A stretch of 64,000 bases of DNA from Platycnemis pennipes (taxonomy: Eukaryota > Arthropoda > Insecta > Odonata > Platycnemididae). Under the pieces are notes generated by a model. It made no database searches. It was not told where the DNA came from and was given only the letters and a program-made list of their open reading frames with translations. The stretch spans positions 45,026,698-45,090,697 of the forward strand of contig OW121855.1 of the NCBI GenBank assembly GCA_933228895.1. Reading direction: 5' to 3'. Position numbers and translations under genes: made by a program. Below are positions 1 through 10,291 of this stretch, one piece after another. Position 1 is the first letter of the stretch, and each line of letters starts with the position of its first letter.

Positions 1-530
1 AAAAATCAGCGTCGTGTTCACCGAGCAGTGACTCCAGCTTGATAACGCTCATACATTGAGGATTCTTTTCATTATTTATAAAGGATAATTTTGGTTACCC
101 CAGTAGCATTCTTCTGAATCAATTAATTTGATGCCTATTTCCTGTACAATAAAGATAGCAGATGCTTCCGCAGTCTTCAAATGCGAAGGAAAGTTTAAGC
201 ACAGCATTTACAATCTTTATGGAATCCTGCCCCTCACCGATCAGTTTCAATTTAAAATTGGTTTGACTCCATTGTTCATTAAAAATTGGACCTTTAAATT
301 CCTACAATGAGGACATTAGCCAAAAACGAGTTTAAAATAATAACAATAAAAGGTCTTTATTGGGGCGAGATTGAGACAAAACTGTCCCTTGAGCCATCTA
401 ACCCCTAGAGTTACTACCAATAGAAGACTTAAATGCGTGAAACCCACTACAGCTATAAAACTGACTTTTCTTTTTATAAACGAATCCGTATATATGTACA
501 AAAAGCAAGTACAGAAGACGACTAGGCATG
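1..530. other. unassigned AT-rich DNA
   Basis: Only short chance frames are present, on both strands and without recognisable domains. I see no repeat match to the rest of the window. Confidence 0.5.
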
Positions 531-730
531 ATACATCTACGCCTACCTAAAACCCTGCGAGCCTCCGTTAGGACGTATGGCAGGGGATGAAGATCACCAA
601 ACAGCATTATTTGCACGTAGGTAACTAGGAGTTACAATGCTAATAGTACATAAAGACATGTTAGATATAACAGTCACATGCAACTAGATGGCTAGTATAA
701 ACTGAGTAGCGGTAGCATTCGTACATGCCT
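531..730 (-). mobile_element. LINE 3' end, family C
   Basis: Read on the minus strand this is a LINE 3' untranslated region ending at the low coordinate in a decayed GATGTA-type tail. Before the tail comes the common end motif (CCCTGCCATACGTCC, then GGAGGCTCGCAGGG). The upstream part (GTAACTCCTAGTTAC and TGGTGATCTTCA) matches the minus-strand copy near 28.93-29.11 kb and the plus-strand C ends near 17.3, 30.5 and 43.6 kb. It is 5'-truncated and has no coding part. Confidence 0.65.
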
Positions 731-763
731 TTTTCTTAGTCATTTATTTTCGATGCCTAAATC

Positions 764-1036
764 GGCACTCATTCAGTGATTCAACCCGAAGGTTGGTTTT
801 TGATAGGTGAGGGTAGAGCTCACCCCGTACTAAGCCAATGGCGTGTGAATTTCACACATTCAAGGTAGGGAGGCCAGTTCCTTTCCCTGGGCCACCTTCG
901 ATTTCCTAAGAAGTTTTGACGCGCAAAAAATCAAATCGCCAGGATTTTAGATGGGGGTGTCCATAAAGGCTCTTTCCCGGGACCCGGGACCCTTTGGTCA
1001 TTAGCTCAGTCTCTACCCACTAGGCCAACATGACCC
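764..1036 (-). repeat. tRNA-derived SINE, copy 1
   Basis: The body contains the GGTGAGGGTAGAGCT...CCCCGTACT and CCTTTCCCTGGGCCACC blocks, which recur in the same order at 48897-49165. At the high-coordinate end the minus strand carries a tRNA-like head: an A-box-like CTAGTGGGTAGAGACT and a decayed B-box-like GGGTCCCGGG. The order of head then body gives the minus orientation. Length is about 270 bp, usual for a tRNA-derived SINE. The tRNA part is too decayed to be a gene. Confidence 0.65.
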
Positions 1037-3887
1037 CCCCAAAATCTGTAACATCTAACGGTAATTTATAAACAATCATAATTTATATGTTTCCAGAAAG
1101 GGCACTGGTCAGTTTTCTAAATAAAATCGCTCCTCTTTCCCATTGCGGTCACTTATTCCCGGGAGCCACGGTCAAAAGAACCCCGATAAACGGCCAGATA
1201 AACACAGAAATGATTTTAATTGCAACCATCATCACTTGACTTGAGGGGTCTCATTACGCCCGAAAGGAAAGATGCTATCATTCTATTTTTTGACAAGTAA
1301 AGAAAGACCAAGAACCCTTTGCTTTTCTTCTGAATTTCTGTGATAAGCTTGCTTAAATAATTATTTTACTTCATTTCGCACCCGCAAATTAAAAATTACA
1401 CTGATAATCAAACAAATGAAGTCTCCTCATCCGGAAGTTATATTTTTCGCACCAGTGTCTTTTTTGGACGCTCGAGAACTTTTACGTCATAAAAGAAAAT
1501 GGTAGACAGCGATAAGTCTGAAGGACGAGGAAGAAACACGTGCAAACTCAAAAGAATTGAGTCTAACGAAAAGTGAAAACACCAATGCTGAGCTTGAGCT
1601 ACAACAAATTTTTAAACTCTAATAGACGTGCTTTGAAGAGTTGTCATCCGCTCCAATTTCTCTCGTAGAAAGGAGTCACAGGCATTATATTACCCTCAGT
1701 TCAGTATACCCAGTATATTCTCGTGAAGAGTGAAAATTCTGACAATTCTTCCCATATCGTGAGAGTTACTCCTCCCACTCCCATTTAGTAGAAAGGCCAC
1801 TAACCCGTCGACCCCACCGCGTCAACTTTTCACACTCGAGCGAGCGAAACGTGAAAAATAGCTTGGGTGCTACTTACCCAGAAAGCATGATTCGCTGTTT
1901 AAACAAATTCTGCCGCGAATGAGGTTGAGTGCGGTAGGCGAGGGCGCTCGGCAACGCTGAAAAACAAGCGATCCCTTTTTTAACTCAAGGTGGGGAGGCG
2001 AGCTCCCTTCATCCTCCCTCCTCCCACGTTTCCCCCCCAGCCCCTCCTTGACTTAATGTGCCGCTGCACTTAGCTCTGCTTAAGCGTCTGAGGGAAAGGC
2101 GCCGAGGATTGGAGGTGAGAGAGAAAGAGAATGCAAAAAGAAATGGGAAGAGGAGGGACGTGAAAGGATGGCTCTGTTTCCGGGCGATAATTAACGTAAT
2201 TGAGTGCAGGCGAAGGGCAGAAAAGGGGGCGGGGGGTTCTTGCACTCCTTGACACCAGAGAAATGCAGCACATTATGCCTGCTTCAAGGGTGCATCCGCC
2301 TTTTCATGACTCCTCACCCTCCCCGGAACAAGTGCACCGAAACGCAATCGCTCGCACAGGTTCGCGGAGGTAGGGCCAGAGGATAATTTCCGCAGGCAAT
2401 AACGTCTTGCTCAAAAAGAGATTCAGCCGACGAAGGATAGTATCAAATCCCCCAGAGTTAAAGACCAAACATTGAGCAAATGCTCAATTACATTATTACA
2501 GACAGCTAAATTTACTACATACATACACAGGGCTAAGCATATTTAGCCACAGTCAAGGCACACATTTAGCAAGAGTTTAGTACACTCACCACACCTTCAA
2601 GGTGCCTAAAAAACAGCAAAAAGTTTACCTGGTTTTACGACTGGTTATTCTCATGGCGTACAAACATACGAGAATATGTGTGAGCAAATATATTAAATTC
2701 GCGTGTAATAATATATGAATATAATACTACACACAGTGATTAAAATTACAGACCCCTTATAATTGAAATGCATAGGAACCTGTTTTCTAAAGCATTCAAA
2801 AAAAACTAAACCTATAGACCACCCCTGATGCCTTGAAACAAAATATAACTTGAATGATAGCCACTCTACTGAACCGCTTTCTATTTACTAAAATTACTAC
2901 CTTTCCCGCGACTACATAATACTTTTGAATTATAATGAATTAATCAAGGAGGCCCTTTTTTGAGAGCCTTACACAAATGATTTTACTTATACAGCTATAA
3001 GCCATCGGCTCCCCTAATAGTTACAATCCTAAACGTACAACTTTCTAAATTAGTGAAGATATGTTAAGATCCAGAGAATCAGTTCCCAAAAGCACGAAAA
3101 TACGTGCTATTTAATTCGTTTGATGCCAAATGTCATCATTAAGATCAATAAATAACATTATTTATTGACAAGCAAACCAAAACCATCCTCAAGCAAGAGG
3201 AATCCTCCTCAAACTAAGTGAAAAACTATTTCTCTTTAAAGCTTAATATAACTGGTCTCAAACGAAATAAAAATATCAACAAATATTTTTTCTTGGACAC
3301 AAGACACGATTTTTTTAGTGTACGCTGGTTGTCATAACATTCATACATATCAACTTTTTCCCGACTGATTACAGAATATTTGGTATACGTAAAAGACATT
3401 TCTTTAGACTTCACGAAAAATGTGTCTATTAATATTTACCTTCACCAGCTACGGTTCCTCCGCAACGAACAGTCTTTGTAAAACCCAAGTATGATATCTT
3501 TTCTCAAGTAGATGAATCATGAATGCACAAGGACGAATTCTTCACGGAATTAGTGGCCCAGTGCCAACCAAATACCTTATATATGAACAAATGATTGAAA
3601 AGATAGATAATGGCGATGTTTTTCGCAGCACATGTGAGATAGGTATATTTGTGCATTCAAACAGTGAAAACGATTATGAAAGAACTGAATAGAACCTCTC
3701 CAGCTGATGAAAAGGTGGCAATAAAATTCGAATGCCGAATCTCCTAACGCAAGAAACATTACGAAACGAGCAGCCTCATGAAAGCAAGAGAAACGTGGCA
3801 ATTCGAAAAAATATTTCAGGTGTGACGGATTAGATAAAAAATTTATCAAGAAAATTTATATTTTGAAGATTATGTATAAGATACTTA
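1037..3887. other. no gene recognised; GC-richer block inside
   Basis: The block at about 1.8-2.4 kb is richer in G+C and CpG, with a purine-rich strand at about 2.09-2.25 kb. It produces overlapping short frames on both strands that resemble no family. The rest is AT-rich with no LINE ends, hairpins or tandem arrays that I could see. Confidence 0.45.
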
Positions 3888-3903
3888 AATATGTCATGCT
3901 AAA

Positions 3904-4504
3904 ATGAAAAAAAATAGTAAACATATGCCCACTGATGAGCGTAATGTAATTATTGAAAATTATAAAATTTCAAAATCCACTGCAAAGTCAGCCCTTAGTA
4001 ATGCATTTAGAATTCAAAAGAAAAACACTTGGGGAACAATTGAAAGAAAATCCAAAAGTCTTCTGGTCGTACGTAAGGGAAGTGCAAGGCCATAAGTCTG
4101 CCGTCCATTCACTTAAAAATAATAGAGGTGAAATGACCACAAACACACTCGACAAAGTTAGCTTGCTAAATTCCTTCTTCCAAACCGTTTTTAACCCACC
4201 TTCCGGGGATTCAACTATCGTGTTACCTGACCTCTTTCAGCGGTTGATGAAACCAATTGACATTTCCTGTAATGGTATTGAAAAATTACTTAAAGATATA
4301 AGCCCCAACAAATCTCCTGGCCCTGATCAAATTCCCTCCCGCGTGTATAGAGAGTTAGCATCCGAAATTTCCCCCTACCTTGAAATAGTATTTAATAAAT
4401 CCCTGACCGAACACGTCGTACCGATGGACTGGAAAGCAGCCGATGTAACACCCATTTTTAAAAGTGGCGATAGGGAGCAGCCATCTAACTACAGACCTAT
4501 ATCC
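3904..4504 (+). pseudogene. LINE A1 ORF2, part before the insertion
   Basis: This codes the linker between endonuclease and reverse transcriptase and the first reverse transcriptase block. It starts in the frame at 3904 (MKKNSKHMPTDERN) and changes frame near 4010, where GC is missing relative to A3. It continues with KENPKVFWSYVREVQGHKS, NKSPGPDQIPSRVYRE and finally PSNYRPIS, the conserved RT-0/RT-1 region. The frame then runs into TA repeats and the inserted family B LINE, which fuses two unrelated copies into one long artificial frame ending at 6634. No start codon is meaningful because the element is 5'-truncated. Confidence 0.85.
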
Positions 4505-6752
4505 TATATATATATATATATGAAAGAGGAATTAAGGGAAGCGTTTAATGTATTCAGCGAACAAAGCAAAGGATTAAATACAGAGGATTCGTGGAGAGAA
4601 TTTCTTGAGGTCACCTGTAACGCAGTTCATAAATACATACCAAGTAAATATATTAGTGATAATACAGAGCCAAGGTGGTATAACGCGGAGGTTAGGAAAT
4701 CACTAAAGCGACAAAGGGTATGCCACGCTAAGATGAAAAATGCCAGACGGGGTCTATCGGTAGAGGAAAAAAATGAGCTAGTTCAAAACTATAAAAAATC
4801 GAGAGCATTAGCAAGGAAATCATGTCGGCAAGCGTTATCACATTTCAAGAGCAAGATGTTAGGAGAATATTTAGATAGCAATCCTAAAGCGTTTTGGTCA
4901 TATGTGAGAGAGCTTCAGGGAAATAAGTCCACAGTGCACACACTTAAAAATGATAAAGGAATCAGAGTCACCAGCAGTGTAGAAAAAGCCAACACTTTAA
5001 ACACCTTCTTCCAAAGTGTATTCAACTCATCGTCACAAAACGCAGTGGAACCACCGCCGAACACTTTCAGTGAGCAAATGCCCGAAATAAAAATTTCATG
5101 TCGCGGAATAGAGCAGCAGTTAAAAAGCATAAGTAAAAACAAAGCACCAGGTCCCGATCAAATTCCTTCCAGAGTTTATAAAACATTAGCTTCTGAAATA
5201 GCCCCCTATCTAGAAATAATATTCAATAAAACACTAAAGAACCACACAGTACCCAAGGATTGGAAAGTAGCTAACATTACACCTATATTTAAAAGCGGTG
5301 ATAGGGAAGAACCTAGTAACTACAGACCCATTTCACTCACGTCAATCTCTTGTAAGATATTTGAGCACATAGTAGTCAGTTCGATCATGGGGCATTTGGA
5401 TAGTCAGGGATTACTCATAAACAGCCGGCATGGGTTCCGGAAAGGTAAATCTTGCGAGACACAATTAGCTTTATTCGTACACGATATTTTAGTCCACGGC
5501 GAAAGCAGTACTGAAGTTGATGCGATATTTTTAGATTTTAAAAAGGCTTTCGATAAAGTTCCTCATGACAAATTAATCTTGAAGTTAGAGAGTTTTGGTA
5601 TAAATAAAGACGTTGTATGTTGGGTAAAAGAATTCTTAAGTGGGCGAGAGCAGAGGGTTGTCATAGATGGTATCATGTCGGACACAATCGAAGTCACATC
5701 GGGAGTTCCCCAGGGTAGCGTAGTAGGTCCGCTTCTATTTCTTTTATACATAAACGATTTGGGTACCGTAGTTAGTAGTAACCTTAGACTTTTTGCAGAC
5801 GATGCGGTGGTGTACAGGGGTATATCAAAAGAAGAGGACACGAAATCACTTAGCAAGGATTTAGATGCAATTCAAGAGTGGTGCGACAAATGGCAGTTAG
5901 AACTTAACCTTAAAAAGTGTGTAGCTATCAATTTTTGGAGGAGGAATAATTCGATAGAGCGATCCTATAGAATTAATAACACGAAGATCGAAAACGTTGA
6001 AACCGTAAGATATTTAGGTGTAACAATCACTAAAGATTTATCGTGGGGAAGACACATAAGGGAAATATGCGGCCGAGCGAAGAGAAAGCTAGGATTTATA
6101 AAAAGAGTACTTGGGAAATGTGATGAGAAAACAAAAGAGCGATGCTACTTTTCACTAGTTAGGCCCCACCTTGAGTATGCAGCCAGTGTATGGGATCCTA
6201 ATGAATTAGGTTTGATGAGAGAACTAGACAGTGTACAGCGTAGAGCAGCTAGGTTCGTCAAAAGGTGTTACGATAGGTTGAGTAGTGTATCAGAATTAAT
6301 ACAAGAATTAGGGTGGGAATCATTATCAGAGCGTAGATTAAAGTTCAGATTTAATCTATTGCAGAAATTTCAATCGGATAGCTTTACTGAAGATGTTAGG
6401 CACATATTGAAAACACCAGCGTATTATTCTAGATTCGACCAGATAAATAAGATTAGAGAGATAGATTGTCGTACAGATAGATTCAAAATGGCATTTTTCC
6501 CCCGTACTATAAGAGAACAGAATAGGCAGCATAGGAAAGGGATAGGTAGGGGAAATATTTTAGAGTATTCTGTAGTGCATGATGCATGTATTAACCCCTC
6601 AAATACTATAGATACTAACAATCTAGTTGCATGAGACCCTTTAGTTGCTTGCTTGCATGCTAGTAGTGAATGCTTGGTGACCTTCACCCCCTGCCACACA
6701 CCCTCGCGGTGGCTTGCAGGGTATCGTGTAGATGTAGATGTAGATGTAGATG
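4505..6752 (+). mobile_element. Family B LINE, 5'-truncated, inserted in A1
   Basis: The insert begins with about eight TA units, then family B coding sequence, and ends in a 3' untranslated region with CCCTGCCACACACCCTCGCGG, GCAGGGTATCGTG and four GATGTA units. The target copy TATCC is present on both sides (4500-4504 and 6753-6757). Removing the insert plus one TATCC restores the sequence seen uninterrupted in A3, between codons PSNYRPIS and LTSISCK. The size is about 2.25 kb. It is younger than A1. Its reading frame is undamaged, which suggests a recent insertion. Confidence 0.93.
4520..6634 (+). CDS. Family B LINE ORF2 fragment: reverse transcriptase
   Basis: The enzyme copies element RNA into DNA at a nicked chromosomal target (target-primed reverse transcription) in the nucleus. 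The open 704-residue frame carries a linker with FWSYVRELQGNKST and NKAPGPDQIPSRVYK, then the polymerase core. Motif A is FLDFKKAFDKVPHDKL near 5530, motif B is SGVPQGSVVGPLLFLLYIND near 5700, and motif C is FADDAVVY near 5795, with both catalytic aspartates present. The thumb and C-terminal part (YLGVTITKDLSWGRHI, SLVRPHLEYAASVWDP, FFPRTIRE) follow. The endonuclease domain is missing through 5' truncation, so this copy alone cannot retrotranspose. The first ATG at 4520 is only the first Met after the junction. There is no RNase H. Type: Jockey/CR1/L2 group; the exact clade is uncertain. Confidence 0.93.
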   Translation: MKEELREAFNVFSEQSKGLNTEDSWREFLEVTCNAVHKYIPSKYISDNTEPRWYNAEVRKSLKRQRVCHAKMKNARRGLSVEEKNELVQNYKKSRALARKSCRQALSHFKSKMLGEYLDSNPKAFWSYVRELQGNKSTVHTLKNDKGIRVTSSVEKANTLNTFFQSVFNSSSQNAVEPPPNTFSEQMPEIKISCRGIEQQLKSISKNKAPGPDQIPSRVYKTLASEIAPYLEIIFNKTLKNHTVPKDWKVANITPIFKSGDREEPSNYRPISLTSISCKIFEHIVVSSIMGHLDSQGLLINSRHGFRKGKSCETQLALFVHDILVHGESSTEVDAIFLDFKKAFDKVPHDKLILKLESFGINKDVVCWVKEFLSGREQRVVIDGIMSDTIEVTSGVPQGSVVGPLLFLLYINDLGTVVSSNLRLFADDAVVYRGISKEEDTKSLSKDLDAIQEWCDKWQLELNLKKCVAINFWRRNNSIERSYRINNTKIENVETVRYLGVTITKDLSWGRHIREICGRAKRKLGFIKRVLGKCDEKTKERCYFSLVRPHLEYAASVWDPNELGLMRELDSVQRRAARFVKRCYDRLSSVSELIQELGWESLSERRLKFRFNLLQKFQSDSFTEDVRHILKTPAYYSRFDQINKIREIDCRTDRFKMAFFPRTIREQNRQHRKGIGRGNILEYSVVHDACINPSNTIDTNNLVA

Positions 6753-7327
6753 TATCCCTCACATCCATTTCATGCAAGGTCCTAGAACATATAATTGTCA
6801 GTTCAGTCATGGGACACCTAGATAGCCAGAATTTATTGTCCAATGTCCAGCATGGCTTCCGAAAGAGCAGATCGTGTGAAACCCAACTTGCTCTCTTTTC
6901 CCACGATATTTTAGTTTCTGGCGAAAATAATATTCCAGTGGATGCTATATTTCTCGACTTCAAGAAGGCTTTTGACAAGGTTTCTCACAGCAAACTAATT
7001 TTGAAGTTAAAATCTTATGGGTTAGACAGTAACATTATATCATGGATTAATGATTTTCTGCATGATCGGGTTCAAAGGGTTGTTTTGGACGGTGTTTCCT
7101 CACCGGCAATTAAAGTCACTTCCGGTGTCCCACAAGGTAGTGTGATAGGTCCACTCCTATTCCTTTTGTATATTAATGATATCCAAAAGGTGGTAAAAAG
7201 TAAGCTTCGTCTATTTGCCGATGACGCAGTAGCGTACAGGGAAATTCTATGCCCGAACGATAAAGAATATTTAAATATTGACCTACAAGCAATTGAAACT
7301 TGGTGTGATACATGGCAGTTAGAATAA
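6753..7327 (+). pseudogene. LINE A1 ORF2, middle part (reverse transcriptase core)
   Basis: Sequence resumes right after the B insertion with SLTSISCKVLEHIIVSS and runs through motif A (FLDFKKAFDKVSHSKL), motif B (SGVPQGSVIGPLLFLLYIND, near 7120) and motif C (LFADDAVAY, near 7210). It ends at a stop created by a 1-base loss after TWQLE, where A3 reads LELNFKKC. Both catalytic aspartates of FADD are intact. Any upstream ATG in this frame lies inside B's 3' untranslated region and is accidental. Confidence 0.88.
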
Positions 7328-7983
7328 ACTTAAAGAAATGTCTTGTAATGAATTTTTGGAAAAAGAATAGCTCTCCTCCTACCACTTACAAAATAAGTAA
7401 TAATGAATTAACAAACGTGGAATCCATTAAATATCTTGGAATAAGACTGACAAATGATCTTTCCTGGGGTAAACACATTCGTGAAATAATGGGTCAAGCG
7501 AATCGCAAACTGGGTTTCATTAAAAGAGTATTGGGTAAATGTGACGATCATGTACGAGAAATCAGCTACTTTTCCCTTGTTAGACCTCATTTGGAATATG
7601 CTGCCAGTGTATGGGATCCCTACGAAATCGGTCTAAGTAATGAACTTGAACGTGTGCAGCGAAGATCGGCAAGATTTGTAAAGGGACGATACGATAATTA
7701 TATTAGCGTAACCAGTCTATTAAATGAATTGAAATGGGAATCATTGTCAGATCGCAGGTTGAAATTTAGACTTAATCTATTCCACAAATTCCAAGGCAAT
7801 ATTTTCAGTGATGATGTTAAAAATATTTTACGAACCCCAACTTACTATGGCAGACTGGACCATAATCATAAAGTTAGAGAAATTGATTGCCGAACTGACC
7901 GATTCAAAATGTCCTTTTTCCCTCGCACAATAAGAGATACAAATAACGGTAAATATGTCCTATCGGAGAGTAGCAATGAATAG
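7312..7983 (+). pseudogene. LINE A1 ORF2, C-terminal part after the frameshift
   Basis: This encodes the thumb and C-terminal region: KKCLVMNFWKKNSSPP, YLGIRLTNDLSWGKHI, SLVRPHLEYAASVWDP and SFFPRTIRDTNNGKY, ending at 7983. The predicted 223 residues are identical to those of A2 on the opposite strand (10520-11191), including the upstream frameshift. A function for this C-terminal segment is not established; it is typical of this LINE group. Confidence 0.88.
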
Positions 7984-8135
7984 CATTGGTAGCTGCATGT
8001 TGGTATGAGTACTTAAAGCTAACCCTACTAACAGAATGTTTTTGCATGTTTTATTTGCAATTTCTATCTTTTTTAAATAGTGTAGTTCTGACTACTATAT
8101 TAATACTATTCCTTTTTTATGCATGATATGTAGTG

Positions 8136-8214
8136 CATGTTTGGTGAGCAATCACCCCCTGCCACACACCCTTGTGGTGGCTTGCAGGGTATTATGTAGA
8201 TGTAGATGTAGATG
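8136..8214 (+). repeat. Family A 3' hairpin and GATGTA tail
   Basis: An imperfect hairpin pairs CCCTGC (8157-8162) with GCAGGG (8184-8189), and inside it CCACA with TGTGG. A GATGTA tail follows directly. The same arrangement ends families A, B and C throughout the window, so it is the likely recognition signal for reverse transcription. Confidence 0.75.
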
Positions 8215-10291
8215 AACATAAATTCATTAGTTTCATTCAGGAGGAATATGAGTTACGTACTAAAGTAAATTAATTTAGTAAATTTATTTTTTAATATTTG
8301 CTATATTATTAAGATAAAATGTTAAGTGCGTAATAAAATTTCTGAAGAGAAGTAGAAAAAATACAACTCATAAAATTACTGAGGAGAAGAAGGGACAAAC
8401 TTATAAACATCCTGGAACAATATGGCCTTCATAGACATCCGCTGAGGGGCATGTGAGCCGAAAGAAATCCAGGAAAAAACAGATGCAATAGAAAAAAAGA
8501 AAAGACCTTACTGATAAAAAATACGTTATTAAGAAGAGGCAGGCCGACTGAAAATAACGTGGACAGCAGCATCAGATTCCCATATTAGATACCCATAGAC
8601 GATGACAAAAAGTTTGGTAGAACGGCCACGAAACTCTACCTATAAAAATAATAAGAGCAAAATAATTAAATATTCAAAAATGAATATTTAATTGAACCTT
8701 TAGGAAAAACATGGACGAAGTACTGAAGATATAAGAAGTTCTTACTAACAGAAATATGGAGGCATGTAATCCTGAGCTGGGTCCCTGTGAGAATAGGAAG
8801 AGAATAAGGGGCTTTTGAAACGTAGAGGGCGTGAAGCTATGAAAGAAAGGAAAAATAATGTTAAATCTAGATTAAGAGATATGGAAAGTATGCTAATCTA
8901 AAAAGATAAAAACACAATGGCTCTCAATAGGTAAGAATAGTTATAAATAATTCGGCAATGGGTATAATTCTATATAATTGTATGCAATTTTCTCATTTAA
9001 TGCAATCGATAAAATTTTCAGTCGAAACCGTACCCAGAAGTTAAAATGAAATCCCAATGAATGTTAAACGCCGTATGCAAATCGGCTGTGAGAAGCTGAC
9101 TCGTATTCATCCCTTCCAAGCACTTAGAATGCCAGGATGAGTTCAATAATCCACATATCCATGCTCAGTACAAGGTTTCTACCCACCATGATAATGCATG
9201 GAGGTTCAATTTTGAATCTATAATCTTCATCCGCTAAGCTGTACTCAGACTGAAAGCAAAAGAAAACGTCAACGCCCAATTTACAGATGTCGTAACGACT
9301 GAGTAAAAAGAACTCCGTACCATTGCCCTTGTTTCTGTATTGGTAATCGCTAAATGAGGCCAAATAAACGCTGAACCTACAAAAAAAATGAGTGGGATGG
9401 AAACAATGGATAAAAATCAATTCAACGCGGGAACGAACGGGAACTCGATCCAGAGATCGCGCTGTCATGTGACCACAATTTTGTAGACAGCTCAATTTAT
9501 GGGGGCCATTTTTGTCAAATCATAACGATAATTTGTTAAATATCGCGGAATGACTAAAAAATCCAATGGATAACACTGAAACCCATAAAAAATAAAGATA
9601 TCCGATTTTCGCAAAGGCCCAGGAATTACTTTTTTATAATATATATTAAACTGCGTTCAAGTTTTACGTCCGTCCCACACGTCCTCAAGGCACTTGAGAC
9701 GGGAAGGAGAGGTGTTAGTACACCTATGTGATTAGAAAGGAGTAAGGGAAGAGAGAGGGAAAACCCTTCGTTGGTATTATCCACCTCTTTACGCAGGGTT
9801 TGTATGGGCCTGCAGAATTCCGTTCCGCCGGACAGATGGAGTTGCGAACTTGGGAGTCGTCTCCTCACGTCATGTAAGGAAAAAATTTAAACAGCCGGTT
9901 TTCGAACCCTGGCGTATTGCTGGAAAGCCAGCATTCTAATCACTAATAGAACCAGGTCTTATTTACATGGGAAATTTTAAAAATCAGACGCTTTAGCTCA
10001 CCTAGCTGCCACACACCCTCCCACCCTAGCCACCTGCGACACACCATATGCATCATCGTATGCTGGAAAAAGTTATGAAGCGATAAGATCCCATCCCTTC
10101 CATTCCTACCCTTATACCTTTCCTCCCGGTCTGAAGCGCCTATTAGTGCGAAAACAGACTTGAAAACACCCATGATGATAAGGTATGAAGCGTTAAAGCC
10201 CCAATGCTTTCTCATTTAAATTAACAGTAGATATTTGAACCAGGAAAGAAAATTGCGCCTCCACTTAACGATTTTCAATTGTGAATTAACA
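8215..10291. other. spacer between inverted LINE copies; no gene
   Basis: AT-rich DNA without supportable coding sequence. It contains a tRNA-like remnant on the minus strand (9896-9953) and separates A1 from the inverted copy A2. Frames near 9124-9495 and 9626-9868 show no recognisable domain. Confidence 0.5.
9896..9953 (-). repeat. tRNA-like remnant, probably SINE-derived
   Basis: On the minus strand an A-box-like TTAGTGATTAGAATG, a 6-bp hairpin (TGCTGG/CCAGCA, 9918-9933) and a B-box-like GGGTTCGAAAACC follow in tRNA order. The acceptor stem is not recognisable, so it is not a functional tRNA. Confidence 0.35.

Larger units (their letters stand above)
3888..8214 (+). mobile_element. Family A LINE copy A1, interrupted by a B insertion
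   Basis: This is a 5'-truncated non-LTR retrotransposon. It matches the minus-strand copy A3 from the codons before the reverse transcriptase domain to the 3' tail. The element proper is about 2.07 kb; positions 4505-6757 are the inserted family B LINE plus one target duplicate. The end has the CCCTGCCACA...TGTGG...GCAGGG hairpin at 8157-8189 and three GATGTA units to 8214. Flanks ACTTAAAT (left) and ACATAAAT (right) are a candidate 8-bp target duplication with one mismatch. A 2-base loss near 4010 and a 1-base loss near 7327 break the reading frame, so this copy is dead. Confidence 0.9.

Noticed and set aside
3953..6634. Single 893-residue protein
   Set aside because: It is an accidental fusion: family A codons to 4504, TA repeats, then family B codons from 4520.
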